DNA of 16,450 nucleotides from Bacillota bacterium (GTDB taxonomy: Bacteria; Bacillota; Clostridia; Lachnospirales; Lachnospiraceae). The notes under the pieces are model-generated. The model saw only the letters and a list, made by a program, of their open reading frames with translations. It had not been told where the DNA came from and did no database searches. Location of the stretch: positions 1-16,450 of the forward strand of contig JAEZTJ010000071.1 of assembly GCA_023421505.1 (NCBI GenBank), in the 5' to 3' direction. The position numbers and the translations under genes were made by a program. Position 1 is the stretch's first letter, and the number at the start of each line of letters is the position of its first letter. Shown piece by piece: positions 1 to 6,892 of this stretch.

Positions 1-74
1 TATACATACTCATCACTTCCTGCAAGGTTTTTTTAAAAAAAACAGTGTTTTCCTTGCATTAATTATAGCAGAAA

Positions 75-686
75 ATGCCAGTAATTTCAGCATTTATAAG
101 GATTTTTGTGTTGCTGAGCAGGCATTATATATTTAGTAGCAATGTGAAAGCTGAGCTTCAATTCATTCATAAGGATAACGGATGGATGTATGTTGTGTTT
201 TCTGATAACCAGTATGGGAACAATTTTAAAGGGATGGTTCGATTAAAACGTGGTTGGAATGGAAAATACGTGATATATGATGCCAATTATGGTACAGGCT
301 ATCCGGTTTCCCAATACTTGTTCCGTGGTAATAATAGTAAATTTGCAATATACGGATTCCTTCCTGACGCTCGTGCGAAACACTTTGAATTTATTGATAC
401 TGGAGCTTTTTCAAAAGGGAAAATAGTATATTCAGGTGATATCACGAAAAAGGCTTTTGTTCAAATATATGATAAACCAAATAACAACGTATTAAGCCTG
501 AAATTATACGACTCAGCAGGTTATGACATTACTGAGAGCTATTCTATCGAAAACATTAATAATGCACCTACTGCAGGGGTTAGTACAGCAGAATTGTTTA
601 TGGTGGATGCTATCTGCGTCTTTATTTTGTTTATAGGTTTTCTATTGGCTATTGTGTTATGGTTTAAACGACCTCTCCATTCATAA
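75..686 (+). CDS. Uncharacterised protein with C-terminal membrane anchor; N-terminus doubtful
   Basis: I do not recognise a family. The 203-residue frame has a polar, aromatic-rich middle (about residues 25-165) and a clear hydrophobic segment at about 173-195, followed by a short basic tail (KRP), so a C-terminal membrane anchor is likely. The start is uncertain. ATG at 75 has no Shine-Dalgarno sequence and an in-frame stop only 6 bases before it. GTG at 108 or TTG at 111 follows an AAGGA at 98-102 and may be used instead. A second frame (codons at 2, 5, 8...) is open from the window edge to a stop at 134-136; it encodes a hydrophobic stretch and then residues reading KDFCVAEQAL, which could be the true N-terminal part joined by a frameshift. 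The 3' end overlaps the end of convergent nagA by 23 bp. It could be an intact small membrane protein or a decayed gene. Confidence 0.45.
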   Translation: MPVISAFIRIFVLLSRHYIFSSNVKAELQFIHKDNGWMYVVFSDNQYGNNFKGMVRLKRGWNGKYVIYDANYGTGYPVSQYLFRGNNSKFAIYGFLPDARAKHFEFIDTGAFSKGKIVYSGDITKKAFVQIYDKPNNNVLSLKLYDSAGYDITESYSIENINNAPTAGVSTAELFMVDAICVFILFIGFLLAIVLWFKRPLHS

Positions 687-1776
687 ATACTGATTTGACT
701 TTCAAATCCTCCTTTAGTAAAACTAGATTCGCGATTTTACCGACGGTGATACTGCCATATTTATCATAGATGCCTATTCTTTTCGCCGGATTTACGGCGG
801 CACATCTTACCGCAGTTTCTAAAGGTACTCCCATCTTAACCGCAGATCGCATACAATCCATGAGACTAGATACCGAACCTGCAATTGTGCCGTCTTTCAG
901 CTTTGCCGTTCTCCCGCTCACATATACTGTCTGACCGCCAAGGTTATATTCCCCTTCCGCCATTCCAGCAGCCATCATACTGTCACTCACCAGTATAATT
1001 TGATGTTCCTGAAACATACGAAAGGTAGCACGTACCATAGCGGGATGAATATGAATTCCATCACAGATTAATTCTATATAGGAAGCTTCCGTATCCATAG
1101 CAGCGCCTATGACACCCGGAGCACGATGAGAAAAGGGCGGCATCGCATTATACAAATGCGTAACCTGGCTCGCTCCTCTTTCCATTGCTTTCATAGTGGT
1201 TTCATAATCTGCTGTAGTATGTGCAATAGATATAATCGTAGCCTTCTTCACCGCATCGATAAATTCCAATGCCCCTTCTTCTTCGGGCGCCAATGCAACT
1301 ATTTTAATCTGCTTCCCGGATAGTTCATTTAACCGGTGGAACATTTCTGCATCCGGCTTATGGATATAAGCTCCGTTCTGAGCCCCCTTCTTTGCTCTTG
1401 AGACAAATGGGCCTTCCATATTAATACCGCAAAATACTGCACCTTCTTTATTATCATAGGCAGCTGCTGCTCTGCAAATTCCGGATAAAGCTTCCTCCGG
1501 TAAAGTCATAGTCGCCGGGCAAATCTGCGTCACACCTTGAGAAGCTTCATAGCTTGCGATGGCAGCAAATGCCTCCTTTGTACCATCACAAAAATCATAA
1601 CCAACACAGCCATGAAAATGGATATCTGTTAATCCTGGAATTGCATAAGCATTTTCACCGTCAAATATCGTATCATTAACACTCGGCTCAGCAGCTATCT
1701 TATTCCCTTTGATATAGAGGTCACCGGTATGAAATTGATAATCTTCCCTATAAATTCTGACGTTTTTAATAATCAT
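664..1776 (-). CDS. nagA: N-acetylglucosamine-6-phosphate deacetylase
   Basis: It hydrolyses GlcNAc-6-phosphate to GlcN-6-phosphate and acetate in the cytoplasm, feeding NagB. The 370-residue protein is full length for the family and is an amidohydrolase. Visible motifs from the chosen start are: metal-binding His53-x-His55 in DIHFHG, metal-ligand Glu121 in NMEGPF, His186 in IAHTTA, His207 in THLYNAM, and catalytic Asp265 in LVSDSM. The start at 1776 was chosen because an AGAGG (1782-1786) lies 5 nt upstream; the longer frame from 1806 would swallow this site and a 16-bp palindrome. The gene is last in the operon, separated from nagB by a structured leader carrying a possible 24-codon ORF. 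No clear terminator follows it, and its last 23 bases overlap a convergent plus-strand gene. Confidence 0.96.
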   Translation of the reverse strand: MIIKNVRIYREDYQFHTGDLYIKGNKIAAEPSVNDTIFDGENAYAIPGLTDIHFHGCVGYDFCDGTKEAFAAIASYEASQGVTQICPATMTLPEEALSGICRAAAAYDNKEGAVFCGINMEGPFVSRAKKGAQNGAYIHKPDAEMFHRLNELSGKQIKIVALAPEEEGALEFIDAVKKATIISIAHTTADYETTMKAMERGASQVTHLYNAMPPFSHRAPGVIGAAMDTEASYIELICDGIHIHPAMVRATFRMFQEHQIILVSDSMMAAGMAEGEYNLGGQTVYVSGRTAKLKDGTIAGSVSSLMDCMRSAVKMGVPLETAVRCAAVNPAKRIGIYDKYGSITVGKIANLVLLKEDLKVKSVFMNGEVV

Positions 1777-1789
1777 AATAACCTCTATC

Positions 1790-1911
1790 TGCCGCTTAAG
1801 CGGCATACAAATACTGAGCGAAAAGCACTCTTAGTGCTTTTTGCCGGTTGAAAAATGTACTTCTTTTCAACCTAACCTCCCATGCTGCCATAACCTGCGA
1901 ATTTGGGCAGC
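1790..1911 (-). other. Hairpin-rich structured leader in the nagB-nagA gap
   Basis: Four inverted repeats lie in 122 bases. They are: GCTGCC at 1884-1889 with GGCAGC at 1906-1911; GGTTGAAAA at 1846-1854 with TTTTCAACC at 1864-1872; AAAAGCACT at 1821-1829 with AGTGCTTTT at 1833-1841 around a 3-nt loop; and a perfect 16-bp palindrome at 1790-1805. Such density is unusual for a gap inside an operon. On the minus strand the third hairpin ends in a run of four T, so it might terminate weakly or attenuate, but the run is too short for a standard terminator. Alternatives are an mRNA processing or stabilising site, or a mobile intergenic repeat. Confidence 0.6.
1796..1870 (-). CDS. Possible 24-codon leader ORF between nagB and nagA
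   Basis: A TTG codon at 1868-1870 follows GGGAGG (1876-1881) by 5 nt, the same spacing seen at nagA. It opens a 24-codon frame beginning M-K-R-S-T-F-F-N-R-Q and ending L-Y-A-A, with a TAA stop at 1796-1798. The stop lies inside the GCCGCTTAAGCGGC palindrome, and the nagA Shine-Dalgarno sequence begins 9 nt after it. The peptide is basic at its start and hydrophobic at its end. Translation would melt three of the four hairpins in this leader, so it could couple nagB and nagA expression or act as an attenuator. It could equally be a chance ORF within a dispersed intergenic repeat. No conserved peptide family is claimed. Confidence 0.35.
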   Translation of the reverse strand: MKRSTFFNRQKALRVLFAQYLYAA

Positions 1912-1917
1912 GCACAA

Positions 1918-1950
1918 ATTAATTCAAAGGGCAGGCATGTTATGTTAGTT
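1918..1950. repeat. 33-bp direct repeat, copy 1 (overlaps nagB stop)
   Basis: This matches 4562-4594 at 29 of 33 positions without gaps; differences are at 1930, 1932, 1936 and 1939. In this copy the nagB stop codon (1945-1947) and last Asn codon fall inside the repeat. In both copies the repeat sits at the upstream end of a leader that runs to the Shine-Dalgarno sequence of the next operon gene. This suggests a dispersed intergenic element rather than chance. Confidence 0.7.
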
Positions 1951-2685
1951 TAGCAAATGCGTTACCTCTGATAATGCTGCCTGATCGGCAACAACCGTCA
2001 CATCCTTATGCAATTGCAGAATGGATGCGGGTACCTCAGGTGCTACCGGTCCAAAGAATGCTTTTTTTACAATTTCGGCTTTCTCCTGCCCGCTTACCAC
2101 CACGAGTATTTTTTTCGCCTGTAGGATTGTGTTAATACCCATAGTATACGCATGGGTAGGAACCTCAGAAATTGACTTAAAAAATCTTGCATTTGCCTTT
2201 ATAGTACTTTTTGAAAGTGCCACACAGTGCACATCCTTTTCAAATGCGATATCCGGTTCATTAAAGCCAATATGACCATTATGGCCAAGTCCAAGAAGCT
2301 GTAAATCCATGCCTCCGACCTTCTTTAGCATATCACTGTAAGCCTTGCAGGCCTTTTCGCTATCCGGCTCCATCCCATCCGGAATAAAAGTGTATTCCGG
2401 CCGTATATTAATATGTTGAAAAAAGTTATTATTCATAAAATAATAATAGCTCTGAGCATTTGATTTAGGTAATCCCTTATATTCATCTAAGTTAACCGTT
2501 GTCACCTTGCTAAAATCCAAATCACCCTTCTGATACCATTCAATCAGCTGCTTGTAGGTGCCTACCGGCGTTGACCCTGTTGCCAAGCCAAGGACACAAT
2601 CCGGCTTCGTAATAATTTGCGCAGAAATAATATTAGCTGCCTTTCTGCTCATTTCTTTATAATCCTTCGTTCTTATAATTCTCAT
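1945..2685 (-). CDS. nagB: Glucosamine-6-phosphate deaminase
   Basis: It converts GlcN-6-phosphate to fructose-6-phosphate and ammonia. The 246-residue length fits the short Gram-positive NagB form, without the C-terminal extension of the 266-residue allosteric E. coli enzyme. Visible motifs are: LGLATGSTPVG phosphate-binding loop (32-42); Asp67 in VNLDEY, aligned with the catalytic base; and LGLGHNGHIGFNEP (131-144) with Asn136, catalytic His138 and Glu143, matching the E. coli Asp141-His143-Glu148 triad apart from the Asn common in Gram-positive enzymes. The gene begins 19 nt after the upstream permease stop, so it is co-transcribed with the transporter. All key residues are intact, unlike the paralogue at 6081-6818. 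Confidence 0.97.
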   Translation of the reverse strand: MRIIRTKDYKEMSRKAANIISAQIITKPDCVLGLATGSTPVGTYKQLIEWYQKGDLDFSKVTTVNLDEYKGLPKSNAQSYYYFMNNNFFQHINIRPEYTFIPDGMEPDSEKACKAYSDMLKKVGGMDLQLLGLGHNGHIGFNEPDIAFEKDVHCVALSKSTIKANARFFKSISEVPTHAYTMGINTILQAKKILVVVSGQEKAEIVKKAFFGPVAPEVPASILQLHKDVTVVADQAALSEVTHLLN

Positions 2686-2704
2686 CAGTTTCCCATCCCT
2701 TACT

Positions 2705-3595
2705 TTAACCTTTTACTGCACCGGCAGTCATTCCCTTAATAATCTGCTTCTGTAAAATGATATATAAGATCAAGACAGGTATTACAACCAGCACCACTGC
2801 CGAAGCCATAAGTCCGTAATTTACACCGGATTTACTACTGATTTCATTCAAAAGTCTTGTTATCGTATAGGTATTTTTATAACGCAGGAAGAACATCTGT
2901 GTAAATAAATCATTATAGCTCCATAGGAAGGTAAAGATAGCAACCGTAGCAAAGCTAGGTTTTGCCACCGGCAATATAATACGAAGAAAAATCTGATAGA
3001 TACTGCAGCCCTCCATAAAGGCAGCCTCTTCAAGAACCATAGGAACCGAGCTGATATAGCCCATTAAAACAATGATTGCAAAAGCAAGATTACCGGCTAC
3101 CTGCGGTAAAATAACACTAAGCCAGGTAAGAGGTAAACTTTCCGTATTCACAATTCCCCAATGAAACTGCATACGAAATACCGGAATAATCGTCGCAAAG
3201 ATTGGGAACATCATACTTGCAATCACCGCTGAATGTAGAATTTTTCTTCCCCTGAAGACATAACGTGACATACCGTAAGCCGCAAAGCCAGCAAAGAATA
3301 ATACGAAAAAGGTAACACTGCTTGAGATTACAATACTATTTACATAAGCCCCTAAAATATTGACTCTTTCAAAAGCTGTTGTATAGTTATCCCAGGTAAA
3401 CATGTCCCGTAGCGGAAGAGAAAATGAATGACTTAAGATCATTCCCTTTGGCTTAAACGAATTTAGAAAAACCCAAATGAAGGGATATATTGTTGTAACA
3501 GCCCAAAAGGAGAGCATTAAATACTTAAAAAAAGTACCGACGGTAATTCTGGAACGATGTGTTTTCTTGATGATCCTACTCTGACTGTTATTCAT
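2705..3595 (-). CDS. ABC sugar transporter permease, MalG type (CUT1)
   Basis: This is an inner permease subunit of a carbohydrate importer, 296 residues, with about six hydrophobic segments starting at about residue 26 (YLMLSFWAVTTIYPFIWVF). The EAA loop that docks the ATPase is clear at about 190-209 (E-A-A-F-M-E-G, then I-I-L-P). The C-terminus ends in GAVKG, as is typical of the MalG side. The start is supported by GGAGGG six nt upstream of ATG. It begins 14 nt after the other permease stop, and nagB follows by 19 nt. No ATPase gene lies in the locus, so a shared MsmX/MsiK-type ATPase encoded elsewhere probably energises it. Substrate by context is an amino-sugar oligosaccharide. Confidence 0.95.
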   Translation of the reverse strand: MNNSQSRIIKKTHRSRITVGTFFKYLMLSFWAVTTIYPFIWVFLNSFKPKGMILSHSFSLPLRDMFTWDNYTTAFERVNILGAYVNSIVISSSVTFFVLFFAGFAAYGMSRYVFRGRKILHSAVIASMMFPIFATIIPVFRMQFHWGIVNTESLPLTWLSVILPQVAGNLAFAIIVLMGYISSVPMVLEEAAFMEGCSIYQIFLRIILPVAKPSFATVAIFTFLWSYNDLFTQMFFLRYKNTYTITRLLNEISSKSGVNYGLMASAVVLVVIPVLILYIILQKQIIKGMTAGAVKG

Positions 3596-3609
3596 ACCGT
3601 TCCCTCCTA

Positions 3610-4500
3610 TTAATAATCTTTTTCTTTAAAAATCGTATTAACAATCTGTGAAATAATAATACCAAGTAAAACAATCACAATAGCAATCGCTGAACCATAA
3701 TCCACATTACTTGCATTAAAGGTTACATGATACATATAAGTACCTGTCAGCCAGGATTTATCCAGTGGCATGCCAGTCGGCATCATGGTCCAGGGCAGAT
3801 CAAAAACCTTAAGAGAGCCCGTAATTGCAAGTACCAGACAGGTGCATAATACGTTATGAAGCAGAGGAAGCTTTATGTAGCGAATACACTTAAAGCCGTT
3901 CGCTCCGTCAATTGCCGCAGCCTCATACATCTCACTGGAAATATTATTAAGCCCTGTAATGATTACAACAAAGTAAAAGCCTACATATTGCCACATAATG
4001 GGTGCAAACATTGTGATAATCCAATGAGCCTTATCCTTCCAGTCGATTTTAACAGCCTTTCCTGTAAATAAACCAATGAAATTATTAAGCATTCCGCCAT
4101 CATACAAGAATATTAGATTAAATAGCAGACCAAGCGCTGTAGCAGATATGATAATCGGAAAGAAATAAGCAATTCTAAAAAAGTTCTTGCCTATTTTTAT
4201 ATTATCAATCAGTAATGCCAATACAAGTGCAATACCAACCTGAAATACTATTGTACAAACCATTAATCTCAGGGTATTGAATAATGCTATCCTCATATTC
4301 GGATCACTGAACATATTTACGTAATTTAGGTACCAAGGGCCGTTAATTCCTGTTGATGCCCGTCCCAACCCCTTAATATCACAGATGCTATTATAAATAT
4401 TCATAGCAAAAGGATAATACAGATAAATAAACATAATTACAAAGGCTGGTATTAAGAATACTAACAGAGGTTTTTTGTTTTTGTAAATCATCGAGTTCAT
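3610..4500 (-). CDS. ABC sugar transporter permease, MalF type (CUT1)
   Basis: This is the partner permease of the importer, 296 residues from the chosen start, with about six membrane segments (first at about 11-30) and an EAA loop at 193-212 (EAAAIDGANGF ending KLP). The start at 4500 was chosen because GGAGG (4506-4510) lies 5 nt upstream. The in-frame ATG at 4512 overlaps that site and would add only four residues. A 180-nt leader with a 33-bp repeat and a strong hairpin separates it from the binding-protein gene. It lacks the long periplasmic insertion of enteric MalF, as is usual for Gram-positive CUT1 permeases. Confidence 0.94.
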   Translation of the reverse strand: MNSMIYKNKKPLLVFLIPAFVIMFIYLYYPFAMNIYNSICDIKGLGRASTGINGPWYLNYVNMFSDPNMRIALFNTLRLMVCTIVFQVGIALVLALLIDNIKIGKNFFRIAYFFPIIISATALGLLFNLIFLYDGGMLNNFIGLFTGKAVKIDWKDKAHWIITMFAPIMWQYVGFYFVVIITGLNNISSEMYEAAAIDGANGFKCIRYIKLPLLHNVLCTCLVLAITGSLKVFDLPWTMMPTGMPLDKSWLTGTYMYHVTFNASNVDYGSAIAIVIVLLGIIISQIVNTIFKEKDY

Positions 4501-4526
4501 ATTTTCCTCCATCCCTGCACATCCAT
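4497..4526 (-). promoter_or_regulatory. Possible 9-codon upstream ORF overlapping permease start
   Basis: ATG at 4524-4526 lies 4 nt after AGAGG (4531-4535) and opens M-D-V-Q-G-W-R-K-I. Its TGA stop (4497-4499) overlaps the permease ATG in an ATGA arrangement typical of translational coupling. The ORF is very short and could be accidental. It is listed because a second small ORF with its own ribosome binding site occurs downstream of the other copy of the same direct repeat. Confidence 0.22.
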
Positions 4527-4561
4527 AGTGCCTCTCTTTACGAGATCATGCCGAAATATAT

Positions 4562-4594
4562 ATTAATTCAAAGAGTAGGTATTTTATGTTAGTT
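4562..4594. repeat. 33-bp direct repeat, copy 2
   Basis: This is the copy matching 1918-1950 at 29 of 33 positions. It lies between the solute-binding-protein gene and the permease leader and is entirely non-coding, next to a long hairpin. On the minus strand it contains TAACAT, 17 nt downstream of a TTGACA at 4609-4614. That makes a weak internal promoter possible, though the -10 match is only 4 of 6. Confidence 0.7.
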
Positions 4595-4645
4595 GGAAAT
4601 ATACATCCTGTCAACCTATAAATGTATCACTGATGTATATTTCCA
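4594..4645 (-). other. Long hairpin after the binding-protein gene
   Basis: A 14-bp perfect inverted repeat (4594-4607 with 4632-4645, arms GGAAATATACATC and complement) encloses a 24-nt loop, 36 nt after the binding-protein stop codon. There is no T-run after it on the minus strand, so it is probably not a complete terminator. In many sugar importer operons a stem here raises the amount of binding-protein mRNA relative to permease mRNA by blocking 3' decay or causing partial termination. That role is inferred. Confidence 0.7.
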
Positions 4646-4680
4646 CACTTATGTTGATTTAATAAATTATTATGGATTTA

Positions 4681-6030
4681 TTATTTACCTAACATGGAAG
4701 TAAGGGCATCCTCCGGTGTCATAGAACCATCACAGATCAGCTTAACATTACCGAAGATATCTGTCTTTTGTTCTCCGCTGATCGTATCCTGTACTGCACC
4801 GATTACACCTGATACTTTGCCGTTCATATCTGCAACAGATTTGATTAAATCATTTGCATTTGCATCCGGTGTTACACCATTCTTAAGTGCAGTTACGTTA
4901 CCTGCGCTGGAGAATTTGGAAACCATATCATCAGATGTCATATATTCAACAAATTTAACGCATGCCTCTCTTTTTGACTCATCTTCCCAAGCTTTCGTTG
5001 TGATATAGTAACCCATGGAAATACCACCGATGAGCTCTGTAGCTTTACGCGCTTCTTTAGTAGGGGGCAGTGTTACAAAGAAATTAGCAGGATCTGCATT
5101 ATCAGCAAACCAGCCGCATTTCCAAGAGCCATCCAGTGCAAAAGCCGCTTTATCATCTGCCATTAACTGAAAGGTTTCTGCATCGCCTGCGCTTAAAGCG
5201 TTCTCCGGTAAATAACCCTTATCATATAATTCCTTCATATCATTTAAGCCATTGATCCAATCTTTTGCTGCTGCATCCTCTACAGAAGCAGGAACGTTTA
5301 AGTGATTTGCAAAACCGCCGTTATTTAACACCGTGTACTCAAACCAGTAATGAGGAACCTCATGGAAGGATACAGCAATCGGTGTATAGCCTGCCTGCTT
5401 AATTTTCTCGCAGTCAGCTAAAAACTGGTCCCAGGTATAACCATCTGTAGGTACTGTTACTCCTGCCGCATCAAGAACCGTCTTGTTGCAGAACATAGCT
5501 TCCCAGAAACCGTTAACAGGAACAGAATAATTCTTACCGTCAATCGGGGAAGCACCCATCATATCGTCCTTCATATTAGCAGCATAATCAGGATATTCCT
5601 TGCGGATTTCTTCAATAGATACAACTGCACCAGCTTCAACTAACGGATTGGAGTCAACGCCATTGAAGAAGAATAATACATCCGGTTCTGCACCAACTTG
5701 AAAATCAGCCTGTACACTTGCTTTCCATTCTTCATTCGCATTGCTGGCAGATTCAGTAACCTTGTTGCCGGTACTTTCTTCGTAGCCCTTGATACCATCC
5801 TCAAAGTTTTTACGATTACCGTCATCTGCACCATAAGAGCTGACTACTTTAATTGTAACCGGATCCTTCGCATCTGCATCCGTGTCAGATGCACCGGAAT
5901 TATCAGGAGTAGCGGTAGCAGCGGTGTTACTTGTGTTATCCTCTTTGTTGTCTTTCCCTCCACAGCCTACCAGCATGAATACGTTAAGCGTTAATGTCAA
6001 TACCAGTAGAATAAATCTCTTTTTGCTCAT
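4681..6030 (-). CDS. Solute-binding lipoprotein of sugar ABC importer (family 1)
   Basis: This extracellular lipoprotein captures the oligosaccharide and delivers it to the two permeases. The 449-residue protein begins with a lipoprotein signal: MSKKR, a hydrophobic stretch, then lipobox LVGC with Cys23 as the lipidation site. A Ser/Thr/Asp-rich linker runs to about residue 55, followed by the bilobal family-1 binding domain starting at PVTIKVVSSYG. Aromatic residues such as those in NGFWEAMF and HYWFEYTVL probably form the sugar stacking surface. AGGAGG precedes the start. It lies 50 nt after nagB2 and directly before the permeases. Substrate cannot be read from sequence; context points to GlcNAc- or GlcN-containing oligosaccharides. 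Confidence 0.95.
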   Translation of the reverse strand: MSKKRFILLVLTLTLNVFMLVGCGGKDNKEDNTSNTAATATPDNSGASDTDADAKDPVTIKVVSSYGADDGNRKNFEDGIKGYEESTGNKVTESASNANEEWKASVQADFQVGAEPDVLFFFNGVDSNPLVEAGAVVSIEEIRKEYPDYAANMKDDMMGASPIDGKNYSVPVNGFWEAMFCNKTVLDAAGVTVPTDGYTWDQFLADCEKIKQAGYTPIAVSFHEVPHYWFEYTVLNNGGFANHLNVPASVEDAAAKDWINGLNDMKELYDKGYLPENALSAGDAETFQLMADDKAAFALDGSWKCGWFADNADPANFFVTLPPTKEARKATELIGGISMGYYITTKAWEDESKREACVKFVEYMTSDDMVSKFSSAGNVTALKNGVTPDANANDLIKSVADMNGKVSGVIGAVQDTISGEQKTDIFGNVKLICDGSMTPEDALTSMLGK

Positions 6031-6058
6031 AATACATTCCTCCTATAATTTTTATTAA

Positions 6059-6077
6059 AGACAGGTTTTACCTGTTT
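6059..6077 (-). other. Short hairpin between nagB2 and binding-protein gene
   Basis: ACAGGT (6061-6066) pairs with ACCTGT (6070-6075) around a TTT loop, extended by one G-U and one A-U pair. Only a short T-run follows on the minus strand (TCTTTAAT), so this is at best a weak terminator or an mRNA processing point upstream of the binding-protein gene. Confidence 0.35.
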
Positions 6078-6080
6078 CAA

Positions 6081-6818
6081 CTAAATTAAATCCATGATTT
6101 GTGAGGCTGCTGCCTTATCTAGTAATACCTCACAATTTGGATGCAGTTGTACAATAGAAGCCGGCATATCGGAATTAACGGGACCGAACAATGCCTTTTT
6201 TATAATTTCAGCTTTTGCTTCTCCCTTTGCTACCAAAATTAAGTGCTTTGTATGCATGATATTTTTTATCCCAAGGGTTAGTCCCCCAAGCTCCTGTTCT
6301 GCGCTTACTCCTGTCTCCTTTCGTACTCTTGCTTCAAAGATCGGGTCCATAGGTGATACCCAGGTGGTGCTTTCAAAGGGTGTACCGGGCTGGTTAATAC
6401 CGACATGTCCGTTATAGCCGATACCTAACATCTGAAGGTCTACGCCTCCCCTTTCTTCCAGTTTCTTTTCAAAAACACGACATTCCCAGTTAAAATCATC
6501 TGAGATTGTCGGAGGCATGATAAAATTATCCTCCGGAATACCTAAATTCTTAACAAGCTGCTCATAAATCATCGTGTAGCAGCTGCCCGAATAGCTGCGG
6601 TCTAAATTAGTCAGCTCATCCACATTAAAGATCGTAACCTTTGATACATCAAAGGGATAGGCCTGATAGATTTCTGATACAATTCGGTGCATGCCTCCGG
6701 TAGTCTGTCCGGTAGAAAGCCCTATGACGGAATTTTGCTTTTTAAGCATCTGTCCTATAATACGCCAAGCGGCTGCGGTATCAAATGCACGTTCATCCTT
6801 TTCTATTGTAATTTTCAT
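6081..6818 (-). CDS. NagB-like sugar-phosphate deaminase/isomerase paralogue with Glu-to-Gln active-site change
   Basis: It is a member of the glucosamine-6-phosphate deaminase family, 245 residues, alignable without gaps to the operon's NagB through the core. It keeps Asp67 in NVDEL, Asn136 and His138 in GYNGHVG, the KKALFGPV segment and the PASIVQLH segment. Residue 143, Glu in NagB (FNEP), is Gln here (INQP). In E. coli NagB this Glu belongs to the His-centred triad that promotes ring opening, so activity on GlcN-6-phosphate may be changed, weak or lost. It may act on a different amino-sugar phosphate, sense one, or be a slow deaminase. The phosphate loop is also altered (LSTGQTTGG against LATGSTPVG). 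GGAGG precedes the start, and a possible internal promoter lies just upstream. Confidence 0.9.
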   Translation of the reverse strand: MKITIEKDERAFDTAAAWRIIGQMLKKQNSVIGLSTGQTTGGMHRIVSEIYQAYPFDVSKVTIFNVDELTNLDRSYSGSCYTMIYEQLVKNLGIPEDNFIMPPTISDDFNWECRVFEKKLEERGGVDLQMLGIGYNGHVGINQPGTPFESTTWVSPMDPIFEARVRKETGVSAEQELGGLTLGIKNIMHTKHLILVAKGEAKAEIIKKALFGPVNSDMPASIVQLHPNCEVLLDKAAASQIMDLI

Positions 6819-6863
6819 AAAAATCCTCCATTCTGTCGAAACATCACGAATTTGAGCATATGT

Positions 6864-6892
6864 ATAATATATTTATAGTAAATAGATGTAAA
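6864..6892 (-). promoter_or_regulatory. Possible internal promoter upstream of nagB2
   Basis: On the minus strand TTTACA (6887-6892) and TATTAT (6864-6869) are separated by exactly 17 bp. Transcription would start near 6857, giving a leader of about 40 nt before the nagB2 ATG. The 86-nt gap here is long for an otherwise compact operon. The region is AT-rich, so a chance match is possible. No copy of the operon's palindromic operator overlaps it, so it could provide basal importer expression. Confidence 0.4.

Noticed and set aside
21..58. Inverted repeat TGCAAGG...CCTTGCA with T7/A8 runs as a terminator
   Set aside because: The stem is only 7 bp with a 24-nt loop, and no T-run follows the stem on either strand; a chance match is possible.
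1777..1806. N-terminal extension of nagA to an ATG at 1806
   Set aside because: It would translate the palindrome and the nagA ribosome binding site. The ATG at 1776 has AGAGG at ideal spacing and begins at the conserved MIIKN.
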